Shown here: positions 45,806 through 54,318 of the stretch, piece after piece
Layout: every line of letters starts with the position of its first letter
Position numbering within the stretch: the first letter of the stretch is position 1
Assembly (NCBI RefSeq): GCF_016908275.1
Contig: NZ_JAFBDN010000001.1
Span: forward strand, 62,001-126,000
Direction: 5' to 3'
Origin: Periweissella beninensis
Lineage (GTDB): Bacteria > Bacillota > Bacilli > Lactobacillales > Lactobacillaceae
DNA length: 64,000 nt
Notes under the pieces: generated by a model
What the model was told of the DNA's origin: nothing
Databases searched by the model: none
What the model saw: the letters and a program-made list of their open reading frames with translations, nothing else
Translations under genes and position numbers: made by a program

Positions 45806-46678
45806 CTATAACAAAGACTTAGCTAGATAGAAACTACCTAAAATACCAGCGTTATCACCATTACCAACTGGCACAATATAATCATCTAAGGCTGGTACTT
45901 CGAGATAATCAGCCATTAATTCTGCAAATTTTTCACGTACAAGTGGTAATAAAACTTGGCGATGTGGAACCCCACCACCGAAAACAATTTTTTCAGGCCG
46001 GAGTGTAACTGTATAGTCAACTGCCGCTTGAGCTAAGTAGTAAGCTTCAATTTCCCATGCTAAATGGTCGTCTGGTAATTCTTTAGCAGATTGTTGCCAC
46101 CGTTCTTCAATAGCTGGGCCAGCTGCTAAGCCTTCTAAACAGTGATCACCATGGAAGGGACAATGGCCTGCATAATCATCCTTGGGATGTTTCATCATCA
46201 TTAAGTGGCCTGCTTCTGGATGACTATATCCAGTTAGTAGTTGACCATTTACAATAATACCAGCACCAATCCCCGTCCCAACAGTTAGATAAACCACATT
46301 TTCTGCATCTTTAGCCGCACCTGTTTTATATTCGGCCCAACCAGCACCATTAACATCAGTTGTCCAAAAATATGGAATGTCGCGCCAAGCCTTCATTGTA
46401 CCTAAGAAATTAAATCCTGACCAACCACGTTTAGGGGTATCCAAAACATAACCATAGGTTTTGGAATCTTTACGCACATCAATTGGTCCAAATGCTGAAA
46501 TACCGATTGATGCAATATCATCATATTGATCAAAGAATGCAATAACTTTCTCCAATGTTTTGGCCCCATCTAACGTTGGAAAACTTGCACGTGCAACTAC
46601 CTCGTTAGGATTCTCAACATCTGCTACCGCAACAACAAACTTTGTACCACCTGCTTCAATACCACCCAATAATGCCAT
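45806..46678 (-). CDS. scrK: ROK-family fructokinase
   Basis: The 290-residue kinase phosphorylates fructose to fructose 6-phosphate with ATP. It starts GGIEAGGTKFVVAV (ATP loop) and has the catalytic Asp in TDVNGAGWAE, then LTVGTGIGAGIIVNG. The ROK zinc site with the fructokinase-specific insert is HPEAGHLMMMKHPKDD followed by CPFHGDHCLEGLAAGPAI. Its place 76 bases behind a FucP-type symporter gene makes fructose the probable substrate of both. AGGAGAAAG precedes the ATG. Confidence 0.94.
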   Translation of the reverse strand: MALLGGIEAGGTKFVVAVADVENPNEVVARASFPTLDGAKTLEKVIAFFDQYDDIASIGISAFGPIDVRKDSKTYGYVLDTPKRGWSGFNFLGTMKAWRDIPYFWTTDVNGAGWAEYKTGAAKDAENVVYLTVGTGIGAGIIVNGQLLTGYSHPEAGHLMMMKHPKDDYAGHCPFHGDHCLEGLAAGPAIEERWQQSAKELPDDHLAWEIEAYYLAQAAVDYTVTLRPEKIVFGGGVPHRQVLLPLVREKFAELMADYLEVPALDDYIVPVGNGDNAGILGSFYLAKSLL

Positions 46679-46754
46679 GATTTATCTTTCTCCTATCTAT
46701 CTTTGTGTAATTAATTTCTAATTTATCTTTAATATATCATCTTATAATTAATTC

Positions 46755-48092
46755 TCAAGCCTCTTTTTTACTACGTGCTTCAGAAATAAAATAATAGCTA
46801 ACTAATGCAAAACAAATTGTGGGAATAATAAATGAAAACTGCATTGAACCACTAAAATCTGAGACAATTCCTTGAATAGCTGGAATAACAGCTCCTCCTA
46901 CAATGGCCATCACAATTACTGCCCCAGCTGTTTCCGTATATTTCTTCTCCTTAACGGTATCTAGTGTATGCGCATAAATTGTAGGCCATTGCGGACCAAA
47001 GAAAAAGCTCACAACTACTGCTGCATACACTGCTACCATCCCTGATGCAAAGGTAGTGATTAATAACGTCATTGTTCCTAATACTGAGTAAACACCTAAT
47101 ACTTTGCTATATTCAAAGCGCGCTAACAATGATGTTGCTACCACTTTACCTATAAAGAAAATAATATACGAATATACCATGAACATTGATGCATCAGCAT
47201 CTGTAATATTATGGTTCATTACTAATGCTAATCTAATTGTAAACGACCATACTGCTGTTTGCATGCCGACATAGATAAACTGTGATAATACCCCCTTCTT
47301 AAAGTGAATATTATTAGCTAAATATTTAAGCGTTTTACCTAACGCAACTTTTGGCGCATGGTCAACATCATTCGTAATAGGTTTAGCTGTTGGCATTTTG
47401 GTAAAGGCTAGCACTATAAACATTATGATCAAAATCAATAAGATGTACTTATAAGGCTGCAAAGTTAGCTGCAGCATCTTCTCACCATACTCCAAACGTG
47501 CTTGGCCAGTCATACCTGCCATCTTTTGTGATAAGTTACCAACTGATCCAAAAATTAGATACTTTCCTAATAAAATCCCAGCAATACTGCCGATTGGATT
47601 TAAAATTTGTGAAATATTCAAACGTAAATTAGCATATTTTTTAGGTCCAAGCATTGAACTATATGTATCACAAGCCGTTTCTAAAAATGATAGCCCAATG
47701 GCAATTGCAAAAATTGCTACTAAAAACATTGAATACGTTGCTACTTGTGAAGCTGGGTAAAACAAGCCGGCCCCAACAATATATGCTAGTAAACCAATCA
47801 TAATTGCGAATTTGTAAGATGTTTTTTTAATAACAATACTAGCCGGAATTGCAATTAGAAAATAACCACCATAAAAGGCTGATTGAACAAAAGCCGTTGC
47901 CGCATCATTTAATTGAAATACTGTTTTAAACTGCGTAATTAAAATATCATTCAAACTAGCAGCGGTCCCCCAAAGGGGAAACATTAATGAAACAATTAAA
48001 AATTGTAAAATCGGTGTTCGACTAAGATACCCATCGGCTAATTGTTCGACTCCTTTTATTTTACTTTTAGTTGATGCGATTTGAGTAATCAT
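46755..48092 (-). CDS. FucP-family sugar:proton symporter, probably fructose
   Basis: The 445-residue MFS transporter belongs to the FucP group: FPLWGTAASLNDILITQFKTVFQLNDAATAFVQSAFYGGYFLIAIPASIVIKK near the N-terminus and GLSFLETACDTYSSMLGP in TM4-TM5 are typical. Members carry fucose, glucose/galactose or fructose. The fructokinase gene behind it points to fructose, which heterofermentative lactic acid bacteria often take up without a PTS. The ATG at 48092 is two codons inside a TTG frame start. The ribosome binding site is weak. A perfect cre site lies upstream, so CcpA control is expected. Confidence 0.85.
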   Translation of the reverse strand: MITQIASTKSKIKGVEQLADGYLSRTPILQFLIVSLMFPLWGTAASLNDILITQFKTVFQLNDAATAFVQSAFYGGYFLIAIPASIVIKKTSYKFAIMIGLLAYIVGAGLFYPASQVATYSMFLVAIFAIAIGLSFLETACDTYSSMLGPKKYANLRLNISQILNPIGSIAGILLGKYLIFGSVGNLSQKMAGMTGQARLEYGEKMLQLTLQPYKYILLILIIMFIVLAFTKMPTAKPITNDVDHAPKVALGKTLKYLANNIHFKKGVLSQFIYVGMQTAVWSFTIRLALVMNHNITDADASMFMVYSYIIFFIGKVVATSLLARFEYSKVLGVYSVLGTMTLLITTFASGMVAVYAAVVVSFFFGPQWPTIYAHTLDTVKEKKYTETAGAVIVMAIVGGAVIPAIQGIVSDFSGSMQFSFIIPTICFALVSYYFISEARSKKEA

Positions 48093-48212
48093 TCGCAATT
48101 CTATCTAGTTTCTTATTATTTACTAGACTTATCCTTTCCTTAATGTCATGTTAATATTTTACAAATTATTTGAATGCGCCTTTTCAAATAACAATAAATT
48201 TTCACTACATGA

Positions 48213-48226
48213 TGAAAGCGATTTCA
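48213..48226. promoter_or_regulatory. cre site (CcpA) upstream of the fructose operon
   Basis: TGAAAGCGATTTCA fits the cre consensus fully and lies about 120 bases before the symporter start. Confidence 0.75.
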
Positions 48227-48393
48227 CAAAAAGTATAATAACACAGTTAAATCAATAATGAAAGCCCTTTCTTTATGTGAAATTATTAACTTGTTGCAAG
48301 TTCATTTTTATTACCATCATTTCAAAATTTGTATTTTAATACTTACATATAAATTTTATTTGAAAAACCATTGCGAGTTAGTTAAAATCTTAG

Positions 48394-48407
48394 TGAAAGC
48401 GATTTCA
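48394..48407. promoter_or_regulatory. Second cre site, upstream of the VOC gene
   Basis: The same 14 bases TGAAAGCGATTTCA recur 25 bases before the VOC gene start. The spacer from 48099 to 48431 holds both sites and no further gene. Confidence 0.75.
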
Positions 48408-48431
48408 AAAAATAGAATGGAGTTTTTAATT

Positions 48432-48821
48432 ATGGCTTTAATTGATACATTTGCGACTGGTCTTCAACATATTGGTATTCCTACTAGTAACATGGCAGCA
48501 ACTTCTGATTTTTGGGCTAAATTAGGGTTTAGCTTAAAAGGTGAATTTAATAATGACGGCTCCTTAGTTCGCTTCTTTGAATTCCATGGATTAGTGATTG
48601 AAACTTGGGAATCAGCTGAGGTTAACCCGCATGCTGGTACTATTAATCATATTTCTTTGAATGCAACTGATATCGAAAATGCATTTAAAACCCTTAAAGC
48701 TCATGGTTTTGAAATCATCGAAGACCAAATTAAAGAATTGCCATTTTGGGATAATGGTATACGTTATTTTAATGTGCTAGGTCCTAATGGTGAAATTGTC
48801 GAATTTTGCAAAATCAATTAA
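48432..48821 (+). CDS. VOC-family (glyoxalase-like) metalloprotein
   Basis: The 129-residue protein has two beta-alpha-beta-beta-beta units of the vicinal oxygen chelate fold. Four possible metal ligands lie in the expected places: His in LQHIGIP, Glu in LVIETWE, His in TINHISLN and Glu in EIVEFCK. This is the pattern of glyoxalase I and related lyases or dioxygenases; the reaction is unknown. The ATG at 48432 follows TGGAG, and the longer frame from 48258 has none. A cre site directly upstream and the divergent fructose operon suggest a role tied to sugar metabolism, such as methylglyoxal removal. Confidence 0.82.
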   Translation: MALIDTFATGLQHIGIPTSNMAATSDFWAKLGFSLKGEFNNDGSLVRFFEFHGLVIETWESAEVNPHAGTINHISLNATDIENAFKTLKAHGFEIIEDQIKELPFWDNGIRYFNVLGPNGEIVEFCKIN

Positions 48822-48884
48822 ACTTAAAAGACGATGATTTTGCAATTTAACCCAAAATAATTATTTGATTACACTGCGGCCAGC

Positions 48885-48972
48885 AAAAAAGACTAGGAAA
48901 ACCAACGTAACTACCACAAAGTTAAACTACAATATACTTAACCTTGCGCCAGCTACTAAATCTTCCTAGTCT
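48885..48972 (-). terminator. Terminator with a long, structured loop behind the NCS2 permease gene
   Basis: AGACTAGGAA (48890-48899) pairs with 48963-48972 and the minus strand continues with TTTTTT. The loop is 63 bases and can form an inner GTTAA/TTAAC pairing. Confidence 0.65.
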
Positions 48973-49016
48973 ATTTTGATACAGTAAAATCGTCCTAAAA
49001 ACTTATTAATAACTTT

Positions 49017-50315
49017 TTAACTAAGTTTATTCCGATTCAAAAGAACATTTAAAATAATCGCGGTAATACAACCAATCACCATGCCATTACTTAAAATTGT
49101 TTGAACTGTATTAGGTAAATATTGAAAAATGGTTGGTTGGGTTGTTGCGCCTAAACCCATTCCTAAAGAAACAGCAATGATAATCAAATTATTTGTGTTT
49201 AATTCAACCTTAGCTAGCATTTTAATTCCTTGTGCACCTACCATACCAAACATAATTAACATTGCACCGCCTAAAACTGGCTTTGGGATTAAGGTCGCCA
49301 TTGCACCTACCTTGGGAATTAAACCTAAGATTAATAACATTACTGCTGCATAATAGACCGGTTTGAGCTTCTTAATTCCTGACAACTGTACAATTCCCAC
49401 GTTTTGTGAAAATGTTGAATATGGAAAAGTATTAGCCACACCACCTAAAATGGCCGCCAAACCTTCTGCGCGGTAGCCTCGCTTTAAATCAGCTGTACTT
49501 AACGTTGTTCCAGTTATATCGGCTAAAGCAAAATAAACACCGGTAGATTCTATCATACATGTCAGTGCTGCCAACAGCATGGTTAAAATTGATGACCATT
49601 CAAACTTTGGTGTCGCTAAATAAAATGGTTGCGGTAATTGTAACCAACTGGCTGTATTAACTGGTTCTAAATCAATTTGACCTAAAATACCTGCTAAAAG
49701 TGTCATCGCTAATATACCAATTAAAATTGCAATTTGCTTAATAAAGCCCCGGCCAAAAATTTCAAAAACTAAAATGATTATTGCGGTTAAGCCCCCTAGT
49801 ATCAAGGCGTTTAGATTGCCAAAACTGTGTGCTGTTACATCTCCACCCCCTAAATTTTGAAACGCAACGGGAATTAAGGTAAAACCAATTAATGTAATTA
49901 ATGATCCTGTTACTACGGGTGGAAAAAAGCGCCGTAAGTTAGCAAATAAACCACTAATAAGCAATACAAATACGCCGGCTATTAAAATACCACCATACAT
50001 GTAGCCCCACCCTAAGTTATTTCCAATTGCCGTCATAGGTGCTAAATATTCAACAGCTGATCCTAATACAACGGGTAACGCAATGCCAGTTAATGCCGTT
50101 CGTTTTAATTGTAATAAGGTTGCAATGCCACACATAAAAATATCAGTGGATACTAAATACGTCATCTGGGTAGCATTAAAATGTAAGCTAGCACCAACGA
50201 GGAGCGGTACTAAAATATCACCTGCATACATTGCTAACAAATGCTGTAACCCTAACAAAATATTTTTACCCACCACCAAAGGTACAACACCACTAATTTT
50301 CTTAACGTTATTCAT
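49017..50315 (-). CDS. pbuX: NCS2-family xanthine/uracil permease
   Basis: The 432-residue protein has about twelve to fourteen membrane spans. The NCS2 (NAT) signature appears as FSQNVGIVQLSGIKKL, where Gln-Asn begins the substrate region. LLGLQHLLAMYAGDILVPLLVG at the N-terminus and CMIESTGVYFALADITG in the TM8 region also fit xanthine permeases of the PbuX type better than uracil permease. An extended -10 (TGCTATATT) and a strong ACGGAGA ribosome site precede the ATG. No purine riboswitch is visible in the short leader. Confidence 0.88.
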   Translation of the reverse strand: MNNVKKISGVVPLVVGKNILLGLQHLLAMYAGDILVPLLVGASLHFNATQMTYLVSTDIFMCGIATLLQLKRTALTGIALPVVLGSAVEYLAPMTAIGNNLGWGYMYGGILIAGVFVLLISGLFANLRRFFPPVVTGSLITLIGFTLIPVAFQNLGGGDVTAHSFGNLNALILGGLTAIIILVFEIFGRGFIKQIAILIGILAMTLLAGILGQIDLEPVNTASWLQLPQPFYLATPKFEWSSILTMLLAALTCMIESTGVYFALADITGTTLSTADLKRGYRAEGLAAILGGVANTFPYSTFSQNVGIVQLSGIKKLKPVYYAAVMLLILGLIPKVGAMATLIPKPVLGGAMLIMFGMVGAQGIKMLAKVELNTNNLIIIAVSLGMGLGATTQPTIFQYLPNTVQTILSNGMVIGCITAIILNVLLNRNKLS

Positions 50316-50461
50316 TTTAATCTCCGTATAGTTCGTTTTTAGATACTTACAGTTTAAAATATAGCATAAAAAAGCAATTAATCAATCAAAATCTTTATAT
50401 TTACCAAACAAACTCACTCAATTCTACTAAATATAAATAACATTTTATTAATTGATGGTGA

Positions 50462-50467
50462 TATAAT
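50462..50467 (+). promoter_or_regulatory. -10 element for the LysM gene
   Basis: TATAAT, 52 bases before the TTG start; the -35 is weak. Confidence 0.5.
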
Positions 50468-50518
50468 TATTTATGATTGTAAACTTTTAATATCATATCA
50501 TAAGGAAGGATTTTTATT

Positions 50519-51205
50519 TTGGTCGAATCTATAAACCTAGCTAGCACTCAAGCAACCATTGATGCTGCTTTTAAAAAAGTTGCTACTCAATCAGCAGCCA
50601 ATCATAACAATTTTGCAAACACCCTTGTTAATAAGGTTAGCCAATTAGTTAATGCACAACATCATCAAAACGTTACAACCATTACGGTTAAAGCTGGCGA
50701 TACAGTTTCTGATTTAGCTGCAAAATATCATTCATCCGTCGCTACAATCGGAGCAGCTAATAATCTAAAGGACGTTAACCTCATCTTAGTCAATCAACGA
50801 CTTAGCATACCTAAAACAACCAAGCATAGTACGGCTAGCAGTATCTACGCTAGTAATCAACCTACTAACTTAGGAACAAGTTCACGTGATGTTAATTCTA
50901 GTCCCAAAGTCGATGATGTTGATAAATTAAACAAGACCACCACTACTAATCAAACGATTACTAATAGTAATAACGATACCACCGCAGAAGCGAAAGCCCG
51001 TGCGTATATTGTACAACATGAATCTGGTGGTAGTTATACAGCGCGTAACGGTCAATATATCGGTAAATATCAATTAACTGCAAGTTATTTACATGGTGAC
51101 TATTCACCTGCTAACCAAGAAAAAGTAGCTAATCAATACGTTAAAAATCGCTATGATACTTGGCAAAATGCCATGAAACATTGGCAAAGTCATAGTTGGT
51201 ATTAA
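50519..51205 (+). CDS. LysM protein with Apf/lysozyme-like C-terminus, no signal peptide
   Basis: The 228-residue product starts at a TTG 9 bases behind AAGGAAGGA. An in-frame stop lies immediately upstream, so the N-terminus cannot be extended. Residues 1-50 are polar and helical; one LysM domain follows (about 53-99, TITVKAGDTVSDLAAKYHSSVATIGAANNL). After a Thr/Asn-rich linker the C-terminus has the aggregation-promoting-factor fold: AYIVQHESGGSYTARNGQYIGKYQLTASYLHGDYSPANQEKVANQY and WQNAMKHWQSHSWY, with a Glu like the lysozyme catalytic residue. Family members are secreted wall proteins, so the missing signal peptide is odd. Confidence 0.82.
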   Translation: MVESINLASTQATIDAAFKKVATQSAANHNNFANTLVNKVSQLVNAQHHQNVTTITVKAGDTVSDLAAKYHSSVATIGAANNLKDVNLILVNQRLSIPKTTKHSTASSIYASNQPTNLGTSSRDVNSSPKVDDVDKLNKTTTTNQTITNSNNDTTAEAKARAYIVQHESGGSYTARNGQYIGKYQLTASYLHGDYSPANQEKVANQYVKNRYDTWQNAMKHWQSHSWY

Positions 51206-51229
51206 TTGATTATGCTAGATTGATTACTT

Positions 51230-51277
51230 AAAAAATTCCAACTGAAAATGAGGCTCATTTTCAGCTGGAATTTTTTT
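51230..51277. terminator. Bidirectional Rho-independent terminator
   Basis: Arms about 51230-51251 and 51255-51277 (core CTGAAAATGA/TCATTTTCAG) with one or two mismatches and T/A runs on both sides, between the LysM gene and the hydrolase pseudogene. Confidence 0.88.
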
Positions 51278-51318
51278 AAGTACGACTTTATTATCCTTGT
51301 TACCAATAATCCCTTATG

Positions 51319-52260
51319 CTATTCCTTTAACCAATTAATCGCTAAAGTCATGGCACCACGCGTTGCATTAGTTTCATCTAAAATATTTAACATTACAAAA
51401 TCATGAATGATTGCTTGCATCCGGACTTGTGTAACTGGCACATTAGCTGCGCGTAATTTAGCAGCATAAGCCTCCCCTTCATCACGTAATACGTCTGCTT
51501 GCGCGGTAATTATTAAAGCCACAGGTAATCCTTGTAATTCTGCTACGCTTGCATTTAATGGTGTGGCGTTAATATCCTTAGCATCATCCTTTTTTTCTAA
51601 ATATTGTTGCCAAAACCACTGCATCCCTTCACGGGTTAAATAATAATTCTCCGCAAATTCTTTATATGACGCTGTATCAAAATTCATGTCTGTTACCGGA
51701 TAAAATAGTAATTGCTTTTTGATAGGTAGCCCATGTCTTGTTTTAGTTAAGAGAGTCATAACCGTTGCCATATTACCACCAACCGAGTCACCCGCAACAC
51801 TTAAATTCGCTAAGTCTAGCCTTCGCGTCTGTGCTACATCCTGTAACTGTTGGAGAACTGCATAGTTTTGTTCCAATGCCGTTGGAAACTTTGCTTCTGG
51901 TGAACGACTATATTCATGAAATACAACTACAGACTGTGTTTGTGTTGCCAATTCAATCGTTAGTTTTAAATGGGTTTTTGCACTTCCAAATACCCAGCCA
52001 GCACCATGAATATAGTAAATAACAGGTAATGTCGCCAAGTCAGTATCAACTGGTCGGATATATCTAACATTAATTTTACCCCATTTACCGGTATCAACAA
52101 TCTGATCCTCAATTGTAACTGAACTTTGATCAACTTCACCACTTTGTACATCTTCAAGTACCTGACGCCCCTCTGTGGGTGGTAATTAATAAATTCGTGG
52201 ATGAGCGAGATTATCATCACTAAATTTTATTGCTGCGGTTCCTAATGAAATACGTTTCAT
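51319..52260 (-). pseudogene. Alpha/beta hydrolase (HSL-type esterase) with one nonsense codon
   Basis: From the ATG at 52260 a single frame of 313 codons runs to the stop at 51319. It is interrupted only by TAA at 52188-52186 (codon 25, RIY-stop-LPPTEGRQV). A CAA to TAA change would explain it. Behind the stop the hormone-sensitive-lipase motifs are intact: oxyanion HGAGW, nucleophile GDSVGG, Asp in QADVLRDEG and His in IIHDF. The enzyme would hydrolyse short esters. The 239-codon frame from 52038 lacks the cap helices. Translation could restart inside, but no ribosome site supports it. Confidence 0.8.
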
Positions 52261-52381
52261 AATACTTCCCCCTTTGATCGTTGAACAACTTATCCTTACA
52301 TCATAACTATAAAATAATTAATTAAGATCTGTCAAAATATCAACTTTAATTATCGCAAACAACGATTTAATGAAAACACAT

Positions 52382-52421
52382 AAAAAAACCCTCGCTTAGC
52401 TTGCCGCCAATTCGAGAGGGT
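52382..52421 (-). terminator. Rho-independent terminator of the permease gene
   Basis: ACCCTC (52388-52393) pairs with GAGGGT (52416-52421). The minus strand continues with seven T. Confidence 0.7.
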
Positions 52422-52439
52422 AATTCATATCTTGCTTTT

Positions 52440-53804
52440 TTATTGTTTATTTTTGCGTACTTTTAACATAAAAATAGCTGACATCACGGCCAAGAAAACA
52501 ATTCCTACAAAAATTGAAGGTTGTGTTTCTGGATTAATCATCATGAAAATTAGTGTCACAATCAACGAAATAATGGCAAAATAATTAGAGATTGGATTTA
52601 AAGGCATTTTAAATGGATGATTATCGGTATTATTAGCCTTACGGAAACGTAGGTTACTAATTAAAATAACAAACCATGGCACCATGCCAGGTAATACACT
52701 TGAGCTATATACAAGTACAAAAATATTAGTACTACCATGCATTAAGGTTGGTAAAATCTCATTTAAAATCAAGCCAATTAAGATGCCACTCGACATTACA
52801 ATAACAGCTAAATATGGCACACGATGCTTCGATAATTTCGTAAATTTTGGTGAAATTTCATTTTTCAAACCTAACGTATAAAGCATTCGACTAGAACTAA
52901 AAATACCAGAATTACACCCTGACATTGCGGCCGTCATCATAACAAAATTAATTATCCCAGCGGCCGCAGTAATCCCTACTTTCGCAAATGTTTGGACAAA
53001 TGGTGAACCAATTTCGGTTAACTTATCCCATGGATAAATTGTCACAATCACAAATATTGCTCCAATATAGAAAATTAAAATTCGGGCAACAATTGAACGA
53101 ATTGAACGTACAACTGCTTCTTGTGGATTACGCGCCTCACCTGCTGTAATTCCGATGACTTCAACCCCTTGGTATGATGCAATAATGATTGAAAGTGAGA
53201 AAATAAAACCTTTAACACCACCCGTAAAGAAACCACCATGACTCCATAAATTAGAAAAACCAACTGGCTGCCAATTATTACCTAATCCGAATAAGATAAC
53301 TAATAAACCTAAAATAATCATAAAAATAATTGTAATAACTTTAATTAACGCAAACCAAAATTCGAGCTCACCATAGGCTTTAACTGATGTTAAATTAGCT
53401 ACACACAAGGTCACGACCACTACGATGCCGGTTAACCAATCTGCGCTACTTGGCCACCAATAATTTAGATACTGACCAACTGCAATTACCTCACTAATAC
53501 CAACTACTAAGTACTGAAAAACATTACTCCAAGCTGTTAAGTAACCAGCCACCGGGTGAATATACTCTGTTGCGTAATTTACAAATGAGCCCGTTGAAGG
53601 ATCAACATATAACATTTCCCCTAATGCCCGCATTACCAAGTATAAAATTAATCCGGCAAAGGCATAGGCTAGCAATACAGATGGGCCAGTCCATTTAATT
53701 GTTGCTGAGGCTCCCATAAACAAACCCACCCCAATTGTGCCACCCAAGGCAATCATTTGCATCTGTCGTGAAGATAAATCTCTACTTAATTCTTTTTTTG
53801 CCAT
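52440..53804 (-). CDS. APC-family amino-acid permease under T-box control
   Basis: The 454-residue protein has twelve membrane helices and belongs to the amino-acid transporter family (GabP/LysP/CycA type): RQMQMIALGGTIGVGLFMGASATIKWTGPSVLLAYAFAG, GYLTAWSNVFQY and YQGVEVIGITAGEARNP. It imports an amino acid with protons. A complete T-box leader upstream links expression to an uncharged tRNA, and its specifier loop best fits threonine (ACT). AAGGAAG precedes the ATG. The gene is transcribed alone. Confidence 0.9.
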   Translation of the reverse strand: MAKKELSRDLSSRQMQMIALGGTIGVGLFMGASATIKWTGPSVLLAYAFAGLILYLVMRALGEMLYVDPSTGSFVNYATEYIHPVAGYLTAWSNVFQYLVVGISEVIAVGQYLNYWWPSSADWLTGIVVVVTLCVANLTSVKAYGELEFWFALIKVITIIFMIILGLLVILFGLGNNWQPVGFSNLWSHGGFFTGGVKGFIFSLSIIIASYQGVEVIGITAGEARNPQEAVVRSIRSIVARILIFYIGAIFVIVTIYPWDKLTEIGSPFVQTFAKVGITAAAGIINFVMMTAAMSGCNSGIFSSSRMLYTLGLKNEISPKFTKLSKHRVPYLAVIVMSSGILIGLILNEILPTLMHGSTNIFVLVYSSSVLPGMVPWFVILISNLRFRKANNTDNHPFKMPLNPISNYFAIISLIVTLIFMMINPETQPSIFVGIVFLAVMSAIFMLKVRKNKQ

Positions 53805-53861
53805 AATACTACTTCCTTATTCTCAATGTCTCATCAGGATAACCAAAACATAAACGTTAAA

Positions 53862-54135
53862 AAAAGCGCCCCTAGATAATAAATTATCTAGGGGCGCTTT
53901 TGCGCGGTACCACCCAAGTTTTTTTAATTAATCGTGTGCACTACAATTAATTAACTCACTTTGTTAGCGAATAACGACTCTAACAGCACCGTTGATCTTT
54001 CAGTTTTAAACTTACTAGTATCACACTTTAAGGTAGTTTTCGATAAATGTAACTAGCCATTTGCACCATCCATGACCTCTCTGTAGCTTACATTTTTATC
54101 TACTCGTCCTTATTAACGTTTTCTTAATAGGGAAG
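53862..54135 (-). promoter_or_regulatory. T-box riboswitch leader
   Basis: On the minus strand the leader has stem I with a GACGAGTA segment, GATAA paired with TTATC and the specifier loop GAAAACTA (near 54024-54017). The invariant T-box AACTTGGGTGGTACCGCG lies near 53902-53920. It is followed by a terminator whose perfect arms span AGCGCCCCTAGATAAT (53865-53880) and its complement. In the specifier loop the triplet followed by the conserved A is ACT, which would read threonine; AAC (Asn) is the alternative. Confidence 0.92.
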
Positions 54136-54164
54136 AGTATATACCATTCATCCCCAACAGTAAA
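54136..54164 (-). promoter_or_regulatory. Promoter of the T-box leader
   Basis: TTTACT (-35) and TATACT (-10) are separated by 17 bases on the minus strand. The remaining sequence to the GntP gene (54165-54318) is AT-rich and holds no clear element. Confidence 0.65.
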
Positions 54165-54318
54165 TAGTATCTTTAATAATTTTTTAATTTTTTATTTAGA
54201 TTGACTATTTAAAAGCCATCTTTCCATATATATTAATTATTTAAATGATATTCATTAATGAAAGTTATTATTTAGTTATAAAAGATACAAATGATGTTTA
54301 AAACTAGTAATACTGAGC

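Noticed and set aside
50328-50340. PurBox-like AAAAACGAACTAT before the NCS2 permease gene (minus strand)
   Set aside because: One mismatch, and it lies downstream of the promoter next to the ribosome binding site, not in the usual upstream position.
50881-50896. Second parS candidate around TTCACGTGAT
   Set aside because: Only the central CACGTGA agrees with the consensus and it lies within a coding sequence.
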